A DNA stretch of 64,000 nucleotides. Source: Liolophura sinensis. Lineage: Eukaryota > Mollusca > Polyplacophora > Chitonida > Chitonidae. Shown here one piece after another: positions 25,707-39,439 of the stretch. The stretch covers positions 10,950,706-11,014,705 of the forward strand of contig NC_088296.1 of NCBI RefSeq assembly GCF_032854445.1. Direction: 5' to 3'. The notes under the pieces were generated by a model. It saw only the letters and a program-made list of their open reading frames with translations, was not told where the DNA came from and did no database searches. Numbering within the stretch: the stretch's first letter is position 1; each line of letters begins with the position of its first letter. A program made the position numbers and the translations under genes.

Positions 25707-25862
25707 TTTTGAGTAATTCTAGACCAGTGACGTCAAATAGATTGCAATAGATCGCTGCTTTTTTGACCTAATTCTGCTTAGGCCATGATGCCTTAGGCCA
25801 AACTGGCATGAGGCCGTATTTCACTGGTTGCGTATGACCATATTGATTAAATTGACCGTTGT
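25707..25862 (-). repeat. Dispersed repeat, modules D and F
   Basis: On the minus strand, module D (CATACGCAACCAGTG, AAATACGGCC; 25811-25862) is followed after about 55 bp by module F (ATTGCAATCTATTTGACG then TCACTGGTCTAGAATTACTC; 25707-25755). The D-F order and short spacing match the copy at 5.9-6.3 kb once its SINE-A is removed. Confidence 0.7.
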
Positions 25863-26484
25863 CTTTGACCACGCACAACAAAGCTGTTCGCGTCGTTTAG
25901 GCCTAAACAAAGGCAATTACTGGTGAAATACTTTTAAAAACATTTGTATACCTCTTGAATTTAACCCCTGATTCATTACCGCAGATCCGTATGTCCACCT
26001 AACCACACTAGGGGCAAATAAAGATTTCAGTTAGGCTGTCACATGACTCCGTTTTCTGAGGAAATATGAAACTGAGAGTGCTGGCATACAAAACACAATA
26101 GCAGCCAGAGTTTTCGCCCGCAGGTCTCCCTCTTTTATCTGACGGTTACCTCTGTGTTTATCTTTATTAATCGCAGAAAGGTCTGTTTAGGAATTCAGCC
26201 CTCGTACACACTCTACAATAATCTGACATTTCTACGAACTTTGGATCGATTTACATGAGACTTGAATTAGGCCATCTCAGTTAAACGCCTTGTATTTCTG
26301 CGTTAAGTATATTTGGCTCGTCGGCTAATTTTCCGCAAATGTGGCTTCTTTGTCGGTTCTATTCATTATTATTGGACATATCAGTCTTTCTGTTGATGAT
26401 GACGATCCTGTAACCATGCCTTCTATTTGCATTGGACCATTTGGCATGTAATAATTCGAGTAACCCACTTAAGAACATCAATCT
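25863..26484. other. No supported feature
   Basis: Nothing recognised between the D/F repeat and repeat E. Confidence 0.55.
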
Positions 26485-26682
26485 ATTATAGTCTGTTTCT
26501 TTTAGCCAGTCGCCTATCTTCGGCTGTCTCTTAAATCAGCCATACTCGCTACCAATGCTGCTTTTAGTAAATTTACATTTACATGCTCTACACATGGATG
26601 TACTTGAAGTTTATATTCCTGCGCAGAAAATGAAGTCAGAACATTTTTTTCTAATTCATAATGTTGAACTGCATAATGTTAT
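26485..26682 (+). repeat. Dispersed repeat E, copy 1
   Basis: Shares an ordered set of segments with copies near 45.9 and 46.5 kb: TATAGTCTGTTTCTTTTAG, AGTCGCCTATCTTCGGCTG, TCGCTACCAA, then GAAGTCAGAACA and CTAATTCATAATGTTGAA. The class is unknown. A 105-codon AT-rich ORF (26555-26872) starts inside it and is probably incidental. Confidence 0.75.
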
Positions 26683-29305
26683 TTCTTATATATATGAAGA
26701 TGCGGACCAAATTTTTATATTTTGTATTGGGAGTAAAATATACAAAAAAAACCTTCTCAAATTTCTACAGCGTTGTATTCCAATGTATTTGAGGAATACT
26801 AATCAAATGATATATGTTCAATTATTTCCGAAAGTGTTTATTAGCGAGGATACTAGTGAAAGGGTAAACTGATATGATAAGTAGGTAACCACTTCAAATT
26901 GCACGAAATGTGGACTCTTAGGAATCGCTGTTAGTAAAATCAACTACATAGCAGTAACTGTCTTTATGTGAAGAAGGAAAAAATATATGTAGTTGTCTTT
27001 TTAATGGAAAAAAACTCTGTGGTTGAAGCTTAACAGCTTTACCATATATCGGCGTATTGATTGATGTCCAGCGGGCGTTGCTTCATTAGAGCTCCAAACG
27101 CATCCTGTTAGAAACTCACACTAGCCCGGATGAACTGCAGCACTCGAACAGGACCGCGCTCCCGGAGGCTGCGTGGATGCACAGCTCGACGGGAGGGAAC
27201 TTCCTATATACGCTTATTAAAACTGACCTTTAAAGCTTTGAATGGGATGTTAAAACCTGAAGTGTGCATCTTGCCCTGGCACTTTCATTACGGCTGTGTG
27301 GAGCGCTCATGTAACTTGAGTGTCCCCTTAAGGTGGATTGATCAGTGGCTTGTTCAATCTAAGCTACTCGCCTTGAAGGTTAGATGACGTGGAAACGTTA
27401 GGTGTGTTGGTTGGGCGGGAGAGTGGGTGGAGTGGTTGGGGGAGAAGAAATCTGTTTCGTATCGAAGAAATCACCGGTCGGTCAGTTAGAACGTGTCCTT
27501 GGGCTAATGCCACTTTATAGCATGGATTTGCCAGATCTTGGTGTTATGTCAAGTATAAAAAAGACAGCTGTTCATCACTCCAGAAAACAAGATTTAAAAA
27601 CCATCTGGTTTCGACTGGAACATCCATTAAATCTTCAATGTTTTACAACGACGTCCAAAGACATGCTGGGCAATACATCAAATGAATACAACGCCTTGTC
27701 GGACTTGACTTTGCCGGAATTGATTGGCTTTGTATAGTTTGGTTTTCTTGGCTCATCCATTTGTTCAACGTCCAAATTAATCAGTATAATAACATGCACC
27801 ATCATTTGGAACTTCTGGATCCAGGTCAGATCCAACTTAAATTACGATAATACTGTCCCCCAAAACATATATAACGACAGCAGTGTTTACAAAACCAGTG
27901 TTTGAAAGATCTCCATTAATCTCACATGCTTCGAAATGAATCATGTCAGCGCGGTTGTTACAAGCCCATGTAGCTGTGGTTTATCAACATAGCAGATAAT
28001 TGGTTAAAGGTCGTGAAATTACCTAAAGCTCAGATGAACAAGTATGAAAAGTTAGTTGTAAATGTTGTCTTCAATATTTTTTTCCATTTTTGGTTGAAGA
28101 GAAAAAAAGGCACTTGAAAATAATTTTGGTAAGGTGAGTAGTTGGGTATTTATCGTCTTTGCGTAAAGATGTTGTAAATGAGGATGTAACACATGTTTAA
28201 TGAACATGTTTGCTCTAGGATTTGGTCTTTTAGCTTACAAATGTGTTCAACCTTGATTTTTTTTTCATATTTTTATTTTTAATGTATTCATCAACATTGT
28301 CGTAATTCAGATTAAGTGCATTGGCTTGGACATAAACAACATATTTGCACAACCAATTACCCACTATACAAAACTATTTTAGGTACCTTTTCTCCTGTAC
28401 GATAAAATCGAAGAAAATATTAAAGGCCATATTTGCGAATAAGTTTTTACGCTCTTTTAGCTAATGTTGGCATCATTTTTGTTCTCTTTTCCTTTAAGAC
28501 CCTAGAGACTTTATGTACAAGTTAAATAGTGAGAAATTCAATACGTCTGTTATTGTAATACGTCGACCAGGGTCTAATGCTGTATAGGCTTGGGGTCATA
28601 TTGTTCATTATGTTGTTTAAGTATGGTTTGGAGGTTATGTGTTTGTTTACAGTTAAAACCATCGATTCAGATGCGGATAATAAAAACCTGCATTGATATG
28701 ACCTAAAAATCCAATCTACTCAATCGAAACTGTCTGTGCACCAACTTTTCTGGCGTTTTTTTAGCAATACTTTATTACCCACCCGTAAATATCTGTGGCA
28801 TATCGTCCATCTTAATTTTAAGGAATAAACACGAAAAATAAAATGTATGAAACGAGACGACGGATCCTATTATTCAATCACACAAGAACAAGATGGTGGC
28901 TTTGATTCAGGGCGGATTCATTTTTTCCCACAAGGCCTGTCAGGACCAGATGCTCAAGGATCAGAATTGTCTGACCCTAACAGGATGCGGAAACGGACTT
29001 TCCTTTTTGTCCTTAATTTGAGCTTGGCATAAAATCGTTCAGTCCGTGTCGTGGCTAAAACCCATTCCCTTTTTTGCTGACCTTGTTGGCCTTTCTCAGT
29101 CTTGTTGAGGAAATAGCTTTGAATGACGTACCTGTTTCCTTTTGGACAATAATAATGCCATCATGATGCGTTCAGTCGCACATTAAATTGACATCATTCA
29201 ATCCGTTTCAGCTCTAATCACAATGTCTTTGGTAGAACACGCGGGGTTTTGCCGGGCAGGTGATTTATGTATGATTGTTGTTCGTACAAATCCACATGTC
29301 ACATG
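26683..29305. other. No supported feature
   Basis: About 2.6 kb. The ORF at 27130-27387 has the phrase RLLKLTFKALNG, which loosely resembles a C-terminal part of some non-LTR reverse transcriptases, but the match is too short to call. Another ORF (27402-27737, 111 codons) is unrecognised. Confidence 0.5.
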
Positions 29306-29410
29306 TTTCATTTTACATTTTTTCGTCCCCCCCCCAAAAAAAAACCTAAACAACAAAAAAAAAATATATATATATATATATATATTTTTTTTTTGTTTTT
29401 TCTTTAAAAA

Positions 29411-29486
<76 letters not shown>

Positions 29487-29555
29487 TTTTTGTTTTTTTT
29501 TTGTTGTTGTTTTGGTTTTTTGGGGGGTGGGGGGACGAAAAAATGTAAAATGAAA
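29306..29555. repeat. 250-bp inverted repeat around TA tracts (large potential hairpin)
   Basis: The left arm starts TTTCATTTTACATTTTTTCG and runs into a C run. The right arm ends with the exact reverse complement, CGAAAAAATGTAAAATGAAA preceded by a G run, giving at least 27 perfectly paired bases at the outer ends. Inside, A-rich and T-rich segments and two TA tracts continue the symmetry imperfectly. It could form a cruciform in DNA or a hairpin in RNA. It might also be a fold-back artefact of sequencing or assembly. Confidence 0.85.
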
Positions 29556-30310
29556 TATATATATATATATACGTGATGTATGTAGTTACGAGAACAGTGA
29601 AGTAGATTACGATGTCTTTTAACTCTGTTTACCGGGGAAAGCTCAGCTTTTTACCATATCTTTACCCCTTTTTGTAATATTATCTAATCTTTGATGGGTC
29701 ATCAATGTGCGGACGTTGACATGATTATTCGAGTGCATCCCGCAGTTTCCTGCATGTTTACTCATAAGTACTTTGATTATAGGTACACTGGGTAAAGTAG
29801 TAACTGAACACATGCGTTAGGCCGTAGTCTGTAAATTAGAATAACATGAATACCAGCAATTCCACATCTACATGATGAAAAAGAGCGTATTGAGACAAGG
29901 AAGGAGACAGAAATGGCTACATCCATACCAAAAAAGTGATAACGAGGGTCATTTTTTCAGATCACCTTAAACAAATTATCCGTTAAAATATGAAAATCGC
30001 ATGTAAAAAAAAATGACATCAATTTGTAAAACATATTTAGTCGGTGAAAGAAGTTTTGCAAAATATTAAAATATCAAAATGATTAAACCCAAATCTAAAG
30101 TTTTTATACGAACACGATCAGACTCCGTGCTTTACCATCGTTATTCTAATTATCTGTGCGCTCAGGGAAATGACTGGAATGGGAATGTTGTAATTCGTTC
30201 TGATACGTTCACAAGGAAACGATCATGCTCTTCATCAAGTTCAAACATCACCGTTGGGAAATTGAACTTAATGAAATTGGCATAAGTTCCCAAAAGGGTC
30301 ATATCGACAG

Positions 30311-30312
<2 letters not shown>
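29556..30312. other. No supported feature
   Basis: A short TA run immediately follows the inverted repeat. The rest holds only short ORFs. Confidence 0.55.

Positions 30313-30406
<94 letters not shown>
30313..30406. repeat. TA dinucleotide microsatellite
   Basis: About 94 bp of uninterrupted TA. It generates Ile-Tyr ORFs on both strands that are artefacts. Confidence 0.97.
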
Positions 30407-30408
<2 letters not shown>

Positions 30409-30476
30409 CTGATGAAAAGCAGAATGCCTTCGGTACCGTTCTTGGACACGCTTGATAAGAAACGTCATAAATGTAT

Positions 30477-30686
30477 TTATTTATTTATATACTTGATTGG
30501 TGTTTTACGCCGTACTCAAGAATATTTCACTTATACGACAACGGTCAGCATTATGGTGGGAGGAAACCAGGGAAAACCCACGACCATCTGCAGGTTGCTG
30601 CCAGACTTTCCCACATTCGACAGGAGAGAAAGCCAGCATGAACTGGACTTGAACTCACAGTGACCGTATTGGTGAGAGACTCCTGG
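30477..30686 (-). mobile_element. SINE-A, 5'-truncated, with target-site duplications
   Basis: The tail, core and B-box half of the head are present on the minus strand; the first part of the tRNA-like head is missing. The 13-bp sequence GTCATAAATGTAT occurs at 30464-30476 and again at 30687-30699. Part of the right copy (GTCAT) also matches the SINE, so insertion may have used microhomology at the truncation point. The core also lacks a stretch after AAACCAGG. Confidence 0.9.
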
Positions 30687-30699
30687 GTCATAAATGTAT

Positions 30700-33600
30700 C
30701 TATAAAGAAAACCTATATAATGGGTGTGTACGAATGAGGCCCATTTCTGGTGAGATCAGGAATGGGTTTGACTAAGAAGCCACAATTGTTGTCCTTTATG
30801 TATTCATGAAGTTGAGGGTTGAAGTTGAACTCCAGATTCCACATTTAACCACTGATCTCTAAAAATATCAAATGTACCAGACGAAGCACGATGCTTAGCC
30901 ATGGGCTATATCCTATTTCTGATAACAGTTGCAATGCAATAACTCCAAAATTGTTACAAGGCAATGTACAGGCAAACATTTGCTAATTACAGCAGACCTC
31001 AGCTTACCTCGATGGCCTGCTGGATTTCTTGCATCAACTCTATAACTCAGGTCAATACCTAAGCAGTTGCTCTAAATTTAGTTCTCATCAAAGTTCTGTT
31101 CTTTTTTGACATGTTTTTTTTTTTTGTTAGTTGTAGGCCTATGCCCTTGTGGATTCATTAGGTTGATTCACAAATGGTGGTTTCTGGCTGGGAAAGGTCC
31201 GCGTGTAAGGATCTATGAGATAGAGAGCAAGAGAGCAATATCATTAATTAAGTCCACATGGCATCGTTCCATTCCTCTGGGTATAATACATCCTGGTGTG
31301 TCAGTTTGAAGACAAAAAATTCTAATAGAGCTTTTGGAGCTTTTAGATATTTCATTGAAGTTGTGTGTTTTCTTGCTTTGTGTGTAATATGTGTCTGTTA
31401 GAAAGTAAGTGACAGCACATTATATGGTAACTGCGTGTAGGGATCGAACTAAGAATCGTGGAGTCTCAGAATGACTGGGACAATTGGCAGATTTAAGCTG
31501 AAAAATAAAAAAAAAAGAGTTTTCAACTTAACTAGAAACGAAAGATGGAAAGATCTGTGTAGTGAACATGTTCTGGGAAACGTGTATGCATGTGTCTGTC
31601 TTAAGAACAGATCGAAAACGAATTGATGGTGACGACATAACCTGTTAACTGTTTTACGTCACGTCGACGCCTCTCTATTTAACATGGTGGGCGTTGAATA
31701 AATAGCGTTAATCAGCTTTGTTGTCACGACATTCTGGTTCAGTACAGTACAGACAAGCTCTGCATATCTTTGTTTTTAACGAGACTGTTACCGTTGTCTG
31801 TGTTTCTACGCAGGAGAAGTCATCTGAAGTAATAACTACAAAACAGCTAATTACCGACACAACGCCAGACACCATCTATTTTAATAACACAAAAGGAGAT
31901 AATAGTGGCAATATAGTTATAACCGGCTGGTAACTACCTTCAGTAATTGCTCGCATATCGCTCTGTCTGCATTACGGAAGCAATTTAGTAATAACCAGTC
32001 AGCTCTGCTATGTTAATAACGTTAATAGCACGGTAATATAACCTCCGTTATATAACCTCCGAACTCGCCAGTGAGTACGCTGTAGTTGTATTTTGTGAAG
32101 CCTTTTGGGTATAATGGAGCTGGTGAATGGAAAATTGAAAATATTGGTGTCCAGCTCGAACCCAATCGAGCCTTGAAAGACAAACAGAGACCCCCTTGCA
32201 AAGCTTCGGTTAGCCAATGTGAATGTGGACGCGAAGGATTTTATGACGATTGTAGTTTTTTGTTTATTTGTTGAAGATCTTCTTTGAAATAGCTTGACCC
32301 AGAAGTAAATGGTTCTGTCCAATCTTGTGTAAAGACACTTGCTTCGTGGGATTGAAGTATAAATATAAACAATTATCATGATTACTAAAGGGTATTGTAA
32401 GTCCATGCACATTCAAATCAACTTCTCTAGCGATTGATTTTAGCGACATATCTGGTTAATATGGAACTTCCAGGTCGATGTCTTTTGTCAAAGTCCAACA
32501 ATACCATCTGACTTGTCAGAGAGGTTAGGCAAGTGTGTCTGATTACATATTCTATAATTTGTGTCACCGGAATATGGCAAGAAAGATGTCCGTGACATTA
32601 ATGTCAATAAAATTTGCCTAAAACGTTTCTGACAAGTCACACAGTACACCGAGGCATCTGTTTTACCTCTATCGACAAAGGAGTTCGATGTCAAGACTCC
32701 TTTTTTGAAATCAGCAAAGGAGAAAACGCTTGTTTTCATGGCCCTAATAGTGAAGTTGTCATCCCATTTTGAACAACTAAGAAGGAGATCATGTCTTTAC
32801 AATTTTACAGTACCTCATCGTTTCCCCAGTACGAAGAAAGAGCCGTCTTTTTTGGCCAACTTCCTGTCAACGCCGACGGCATTTGTGTTAAATAATTTAC
32901 TTCCACCACTACGCTTTCTCCGTCAAAACCGACTTCTTTCTTAGGAAGTATTTCGACGCGTTCAGAATTGATTGACCCAACTCAGCTCTCCGTCCGTCGG
33001 TCTGTTGAATAAACGTCGTCGTTTGTTCTCTAGATAATGCATCGGAACTCAGTGTTTTTTGTTATAAGCTGACTTTATTTCCCCCGTCTACTTCACTGGC
33101 TCAGCTGCACTCGCTTAGCATACATTTGCCCAGGTTGTCCCCATCAAGATTATGTCACTTTTGATAGATTGGGGCTGTGCTTGAATGGGCAGCATGGCCC
33201 CAAAGCCCGCCTACACCATTTCCAGTAATCAAACTTGCAAACCATCGCCCTACTCCAGACTATATTTCATACACGCGGATGAATCCTTTTTTTTACACAA
33301 GTGTAGACAATATGGTTGTTATGTCTGGCATATACACAAACCTTTTCCTATGGAACATATCTAGTACCAAAATAGTATATTTCGTCTCTGCATTTTGTAG
33401 ACTGCCTTACAGTTAATTAGCCCGTGTCGTGAAGATGCACAACGTAAAAGCCCTACCATACATACATGTATTAAATAGGACGCATAGTGATGGTACCAAA
33501 ATATGCTCCAGACATTGCATTAGTATTTGTACATGTGTACATCTCATTTGTCATCAGTGTTTACTTTCAAAGGTTTTCAATATTTTATAGAGAAGCTGAG

Positions 33601-36600
33601 ATGCTGTCCTCAGTGCTCAGCTTAAGAAAAAGAGGAATTGACTGCTTTAACTTATGTTTGGTTGCTGACCGTGTTTTCCTTTATGTCACTATATTACATT
33701 AGTACGGGCATAGATGTTCTCAACATTTTTGTCAAGACTTTTTACCTGATCTGCCGTTGTCAACACAAGCATGTTAAGCTTTGCTTCAAAAAAATATTGT
33801 TCAGATCTGTCATAGCTTTGCACCAATGTCCAAGCTTATCTGTGACACTCCTCTGTGTATTTACATTGACCTAGCTTTATATACAAGAATATATTGTTTC
33901 CCTCATGAAATTTTATACAAAAAATTGAAATTTAGCCAAAAAAAATGTTTCATTACTTATTTGACTGGCTGTACATATTTATCAATCGCTTGTATTATAA
34001 GAAACATGTGGATCATCTCGAAAATGAACATAAGCATAAACATCTGTTGCATATCAAGGCGGAAATTGCTTTAAAAAAGCAAACATTTCCCAGACTGTGG
34101 TTTCGTATGCTTGTCTCAGTAAACAACTATGTGCTGTTGTAAGTCAGTGGTGTAACGTGTAGATAAATATGCACGCTGATGAGCTTATTCCTCAATATAC
34201 GAACAATAGTGGTGTCATTACGCGTACGAAGTACACACTGAATCGGTGAACCACTTAGCTTAATTCGATACACATGACAGATGTTCTTCACCGTATACCT
34301 GTATGTACAACCCCTGCATACCAGGAAGCCAGGACGCAGAGAGAAAACGCTGTGCCTAAAATTAGGACATCATCGGGGATCCAATAATAATTGGCCGATG
34401 TAGTTAGACGCACCGTGGGTGAAAGTTTGGCCGGATTTACGGGATGGCCAGACTTGGTGATTTATCAAGCTGACTGGGGCCATCAAGGCCACGGTGATTG
34501 GCGATTGAGTTCGTCATAGAAATAAGAGATCGTAAATCACCTGTGCAGAATGTCATCATTGGGGGGTACATCTCCCGTGGTGGGGTCCCTTCAAATGAAA
34601 CCACTCCTATTCTAATACGTCGACTGTGGCTGGCCCTTATCGTCATGGAAGTCGGCCCCGTTATATAAAATAAGTGTCCCTGGTGACTGACGGGAAATTA
34701 CTCTCCGAATCTAGAATCACGGTTGATTACTGTAGGCTAACTCTGTTTGTCACTGCATAGTCGGCTGGCGAGTCTTTAAACTTGCTTACCCAAAGGACCT
34801 GTTGATTACTTTATTGCCGTCTGAATGGATTAAACACCCTCCACCAGAAATTATATCTCCCATTGTAAACCTGCGCATGGGTTCGAATCCCAACATGTGC
34901 TTTGAATATTTTCTTTTGCCGATTATGGATCTACTCGAAACATGATGTGAGGAATCTGAGCGATATTACATTGTTGCAGCAGTATTACATTGTTGCAGCA
35001 GCTGCGATACTCTCAACTACGTTGGCGCTGATAGAAAATTGCTGATGCTGAAAATGTTCAACCGTTTGATATCTGCATAATAATTTGCATTCACATTATA
35101 TTAACTCAGGACTGGACAATTGTGGCAATCATAAATTATTAAAAATACTAACAAATATGGAACAAATTGGATCATCCACAACGTATTCTCCGAAGTCGTT
35201 ATGTCAGCGTCTTTGCCGGTCACGATCCGGACCGTTACTCAAGCGATTAATGGGGCATGATTCGTTTAGCTTCACGCGGCTTTGATCAACTACTGCGGTT
35301 TTCAGCACCGGCGTATCAATATTGGTCCACATATTTTACCCAAACTATTATCCCTGGGGAGGAAAGGGAAGCATCCTGGTAGCTCTCACAGTCCGGTAGA
35401 CAGATGGGCGGGTTAGTCCAGTAGACAGGTTGCTTGATTTCATCTAACTTTGGCATACATATTGATCTCTCGAGCGGGAGAATCCGGCTATGATGTTAGG
35501 TCGCTTCGACCACACTAGCTTACGCCCAAGAGAAAAAATATAAAAGAACCTATTATTGATGTAAATAAAGAAGATATCGACCAACAAATAAACAAATATA
35601 TTGGTTTTTCGACTTTTAGAAGGAAAGGAGAAACACTATTTTATCAGCATAAATAAGATTTGGTTTTAATTTGCCATGCTGGCTGTATAGTGCGACGTCA
35701 CAAACCTGAAGAACTGTCCTATATATACCATCGGTACCATGCTCCAGTGTACAGGATCGGACGTGAAAGTGATAACAAAAAAGCCAGTGCTTAACTCAAA
35801 ATTTTCGGTTTTGATCCGTGTTTGAACAACCGATGTTTCTCTCAGTTTGGCAGTTTGTATATGAGACGGCTTTCGTTGGCACAAACGTGTTCTTTCAGCG
35901 GACCTTATCGTCTTTGTCTCCGGCCTCAATGGGTTTCAGCATTCGCTGGCCGTACTGGCATTAGTTAACTATACCGGACATAACAGGGTCTCCTCCGGGT
36001 CATGTAGCACAGTCTCTTTCTTGCCGACGTTGAGATAATACTGCCATAATGAATCTGGCTTCGCTGATGAAAAATAATTCAACTTTATAATGTCTTTCTT
36101 ATACAATGGCGGTTCTTCCGAGGGGGATTAGCTGGCAGGTCGCCAGGGCAAGTGACTGACTAACACGTAGGTGTTGCGACACGTGTAGACGTCTCAATGT
36201 TGAAATCAGTTCAGTCTCCTCTGTTTTTTTTTTTTTTGGTTTTGTTTTGTGGCACACTTTATGATAACTTTAACTCTAAAACAGCTTTGTTACCCTGGGG
36301 TAGTCAGGACCTACCCCAACACATTCCACCTGGCTGAGACGAAAAGTAATTCCTTTGTGCGTAAATCATGTTTTCCGATTTAAAAATCTTTTCGACACAT
36401 ACTTGTAGCACAAGAGCTTATGGGACCTACAGAGAGGCGTTTGATGATCTCCAGGTAGCCTACCTACGGTAATGTAAGAAACAAACTGGCCATTTCCTCC
36501 AAATTTCTTATTATATATGAGAACTTTGAAGCTCCGATTACACGAACCAATTAACGACGTTATTTAAAACTTCGATATCATATGCTTTTTGTAGCCTCGT

Positions 36601-36958
36601 ATACATAAATATATTTAGTTTAATGTAAAACTTCGTATGTGTTTGTAGTTTTAATGCGCATGGTCTAAAACAATAAGCATTTAAAACACAGTGCAAATAT
36701 TTTACTAAAGTCAGAATTGGATATGTGGAAACTGCTGAGGTGTTTTTAAATCGCGAAGTCTGGTCAACCAAGCAGTTGATTGTACACCTATAAAAACGCA
36801 ATGGATTAAGATTATATTATGAGATATGATCTGCTTGACTAATTAAGTTTGCGCACCTGTCACAACCGCAGAAATTCTAACATCCACCTCTTTGACATAG
36901 AATCTAACCGCTGCAACGGACATGCACCTATTTGTGTGTTCTAGCTGGTTTGTACCCA
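30700..36958. other. Long stretch without supported features
   Basis: About 6.3 kb. ORFs are 134 codons or fewer and unrecognised. A perfect 18-bp direct duplication, ATTACATTGTTGCAGCAG, lies near 34967-35004. A B-box-like GGGTTCGAATCCC occurs at 34880-34892 without an A box in range. Poly-T runs are near 31115 and 36225. Confidence 0.5.
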
Positions 36959-36977
36959 CCCCCCCCCCCCCCCCCCC
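36959..36977. repeat. Poly-C run, about 19 bases
   Basis: A homopolymer of about 19 C. Its length may be inaccurate in the assembly. No function is suggested. Confidence 0.9.
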
Positions 36978-39186
36978 ACAGACGTACCCGCCGTCGATAA
37001 GCCGTGGTTCGAAGGCCTTTTATCTTTGTGGGTCAAAATATGGTCTGTGAGCGGCACTAATCTTTATCCCTTCTCGTTAGTGGCTTGCACCAGGGGCGAC
37101 AGATTCATCTCTCATCTATAACCAGGCTAGTTTGCCGCTGGTGCCATTCCCCGCATCTTTATGCATGGCAGCACTGATGATTTATAACGATGCGACCTTT
37201 CCATGTGCATACGCACGCCATGTATGATGTACGTTTTTACGCAGAAAATAACCGGTGCTACGACTGGAGTTCGTTGCAAACATCTGTGTAATGATAACGC
37301 CTGGGAAGTTGAACAGCCAGTGGGTGCCAGACTCACCAGCCGCTGGTTTTAAACACGAACAGATGCACAAGAATGTAGCCACCATCAGCAGGAAAAACAC
37401 TGACTGCTGTATGCAAAAAGCCTTAACTATATTTTAAGATTAAATTTTTTCTCAGTTTTACTTACTTGAATGCAGTAAGATTTTTGGATAATAAGTTGGA
37501 GCCATATTGATATCGTATATCGCCGGTGGCGTCATAAAGAGTTTGATATCATTCTAAACAAATATTTAATGTTCCAATTGCTTTGTCATGCGCAAGAACA
37601 CCTTGTATTGGTTCACAAGCATTTTAGTTTAGAAAATTCTCTGGCGACAACGATCAACTGGCGTTTCTTTCATTTATACACCTTGCAGCATTTGCTTTTT
37701 TTTAGATTTTAAAAGCTTTTCAGTCTATATGACTAATTTCATACATATACCCTAGTATCGACCCAAAAGGTCGGGTCATAGGAAGGTATGAAAGGTAGGA
37801 AAACACAACTTCTCCAATTTTAGAAATTAAGCATTTTTTTATTCGGCTTAATACTCGCATCTGTCATTCATAATGTCCTGCAAATCTGACACCGCCAACA
37901 GTTTGTCGACAGCACGTAGACTAGTGATTTATCCGGACATAGGGCCATTGTGTTCTACCCATAATGCGATAACTGTAATATTCATACCAACAATTTTCCT
38001 AATAAATACCCCCAAAATACTAAACAATATTCACACTTAAATTATTTTAAAGTATATAATTTCTGTGGTGATATTAATATCTCTTGTTCGAGAGTTTACC
38101 GTAAATGTCAGGCTGCTAAGAAAAGAGTACAATTTGTTGACATATGCAAACAGAAATGTATGGGGAAAAAGCGCAGTTTTAGGCTCAGCTCTGGGTACAG
38201 TTATTCAAACAGCCAATTAAATATTTCTGCCAATGTCCTTTTCATCCCCAATCTGCACTGTAATTGCTCGTCCCAAGTGACACCGCTTCGATATCGAAAC
38301 CTTTTTTTTATCACCTCGTTTACGAAAGAGCTATACACCCAGGGTGGATAACTTGTGTCTTAATTGGCACACTCGTGCCGGGGAGAGCAACACTTTACGG
38401 AATCACTTAAGCCAATTCTCAACACTTAGCACTTTTTTTCTCTCAACCACGTTTTCCCTCCCGTGCCTCGTGGGTTACACGGCCACTGATTGCTGTGCTT
38501 ACACAGTAAGAAAATAGTTCGCAGAATTTTAGCCTTGCGTGCTAAAAGCGATATAATGTGCATGTGTCTCCTCTCAGATTCCTTGCGTAATTCCAGCGAC
38601 AACCTGTCTCCGCCTAGCGATAAGTATAATCAGCTGATTTACGAGGTGCGACTGCAGGGCGGATTTATTGTAATTGTTAGGTATGGTTAGAAAGTACATA
38701 GAGAGTTACTCCCCTTGATCTAAGGTTTGCCCATTGTATTCGCCTGAAGCGATGCAACGTGATGCGCTCCTTTAACCAGAAACCCATCTTTACCGTATTT
38801 TTGCTCTGCCTTTCAACTTGTACTCGATGGTGTTTTGAAAAAAAAATTACCCGTGGCACAATCGTACTCACAAAATCCAAGCTTTTCCTTTAAATTTCAA
38901 TATTTGAATTATGAACACAATAATGCCGGCATTACAATGTAAACTACACACACAAAACCCTGTTTTGCATGAACACAAATCGTGTTCTTTCCAACAAGAG
39001 CCCTGTTCCATATTTGAATAGCTTTATCTTGTGGTGAATAAGCAAAGTTTTTGTGTGGAAAGATCTAAACGCAATATGTGTTGGACGTTGTACACAATAC
39101 CTTGGAAAATAAGTTTTTGTTTTCCTTTGTTGTCTAATTCTGGTTCAAGTTTGTGTTTTATTATTTTGTCATCATCTGTACATCAC
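36978..39186. other. No supported feature
   Basis: Nothing recognised; ORFs are 72 codons or fewer. Confidence 0.55.
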
Positions 39187-39380
39187 ATTTAACAATTTTT
39201 TCAGTCATATGACCACGAATGAGTCCTTAGAGTGACTTTTTTGCAGGATTTCCACTGCTGTTGTATCTCGGAAGTTACAACTTCCTCTTTTAAGATCGTA
39301 GGTATGACCTGACCCACGATTCATCCTGGATCTACGGGTTCTCGACGTTAACGCTCTATCAACTGTGCTATTGGGGCCGG
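39187..39380 (-). mobile_element. SINE-B with internal deletion
   Basis: On the minus strand it starts CCGGCCCCAATAGCACAG TTGATAGAGCG and continues to GGAAGTTGTAACTTCC. It then skips about 130 bp of the normal body, resumes at AGCAGTGGAAATCCTGC, skips again and ends CTAAGGACTCATTCGTGG, TCATATGAC. The (CTCA)n tail is missing. The head and 3' motif are in the correct order, so this is one element and not two fragments. Confidence 0.85.
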
Positions 39381-39439
39381 TAAGTGGGGAATGAAAAAAA
39401 CTCAAGTGTGTTTTATGTGTAATCAGTTATAGGCTTTTA

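Noticed and set aside
27130-27387. Phrase RLLKLTFKALNG resembling the C-terminal part of some non-LTR reverse transcriptases
   Set aside because: Only about a dozen residues match from memory. No catalytic motif is seen, and the frame breaks on both sides.
34880-34892. GGGTTCGAATCCC, a perfect B-box-like sequence
   Set aside because: No A box or tRNA-like fold at a suitable distance upstream.
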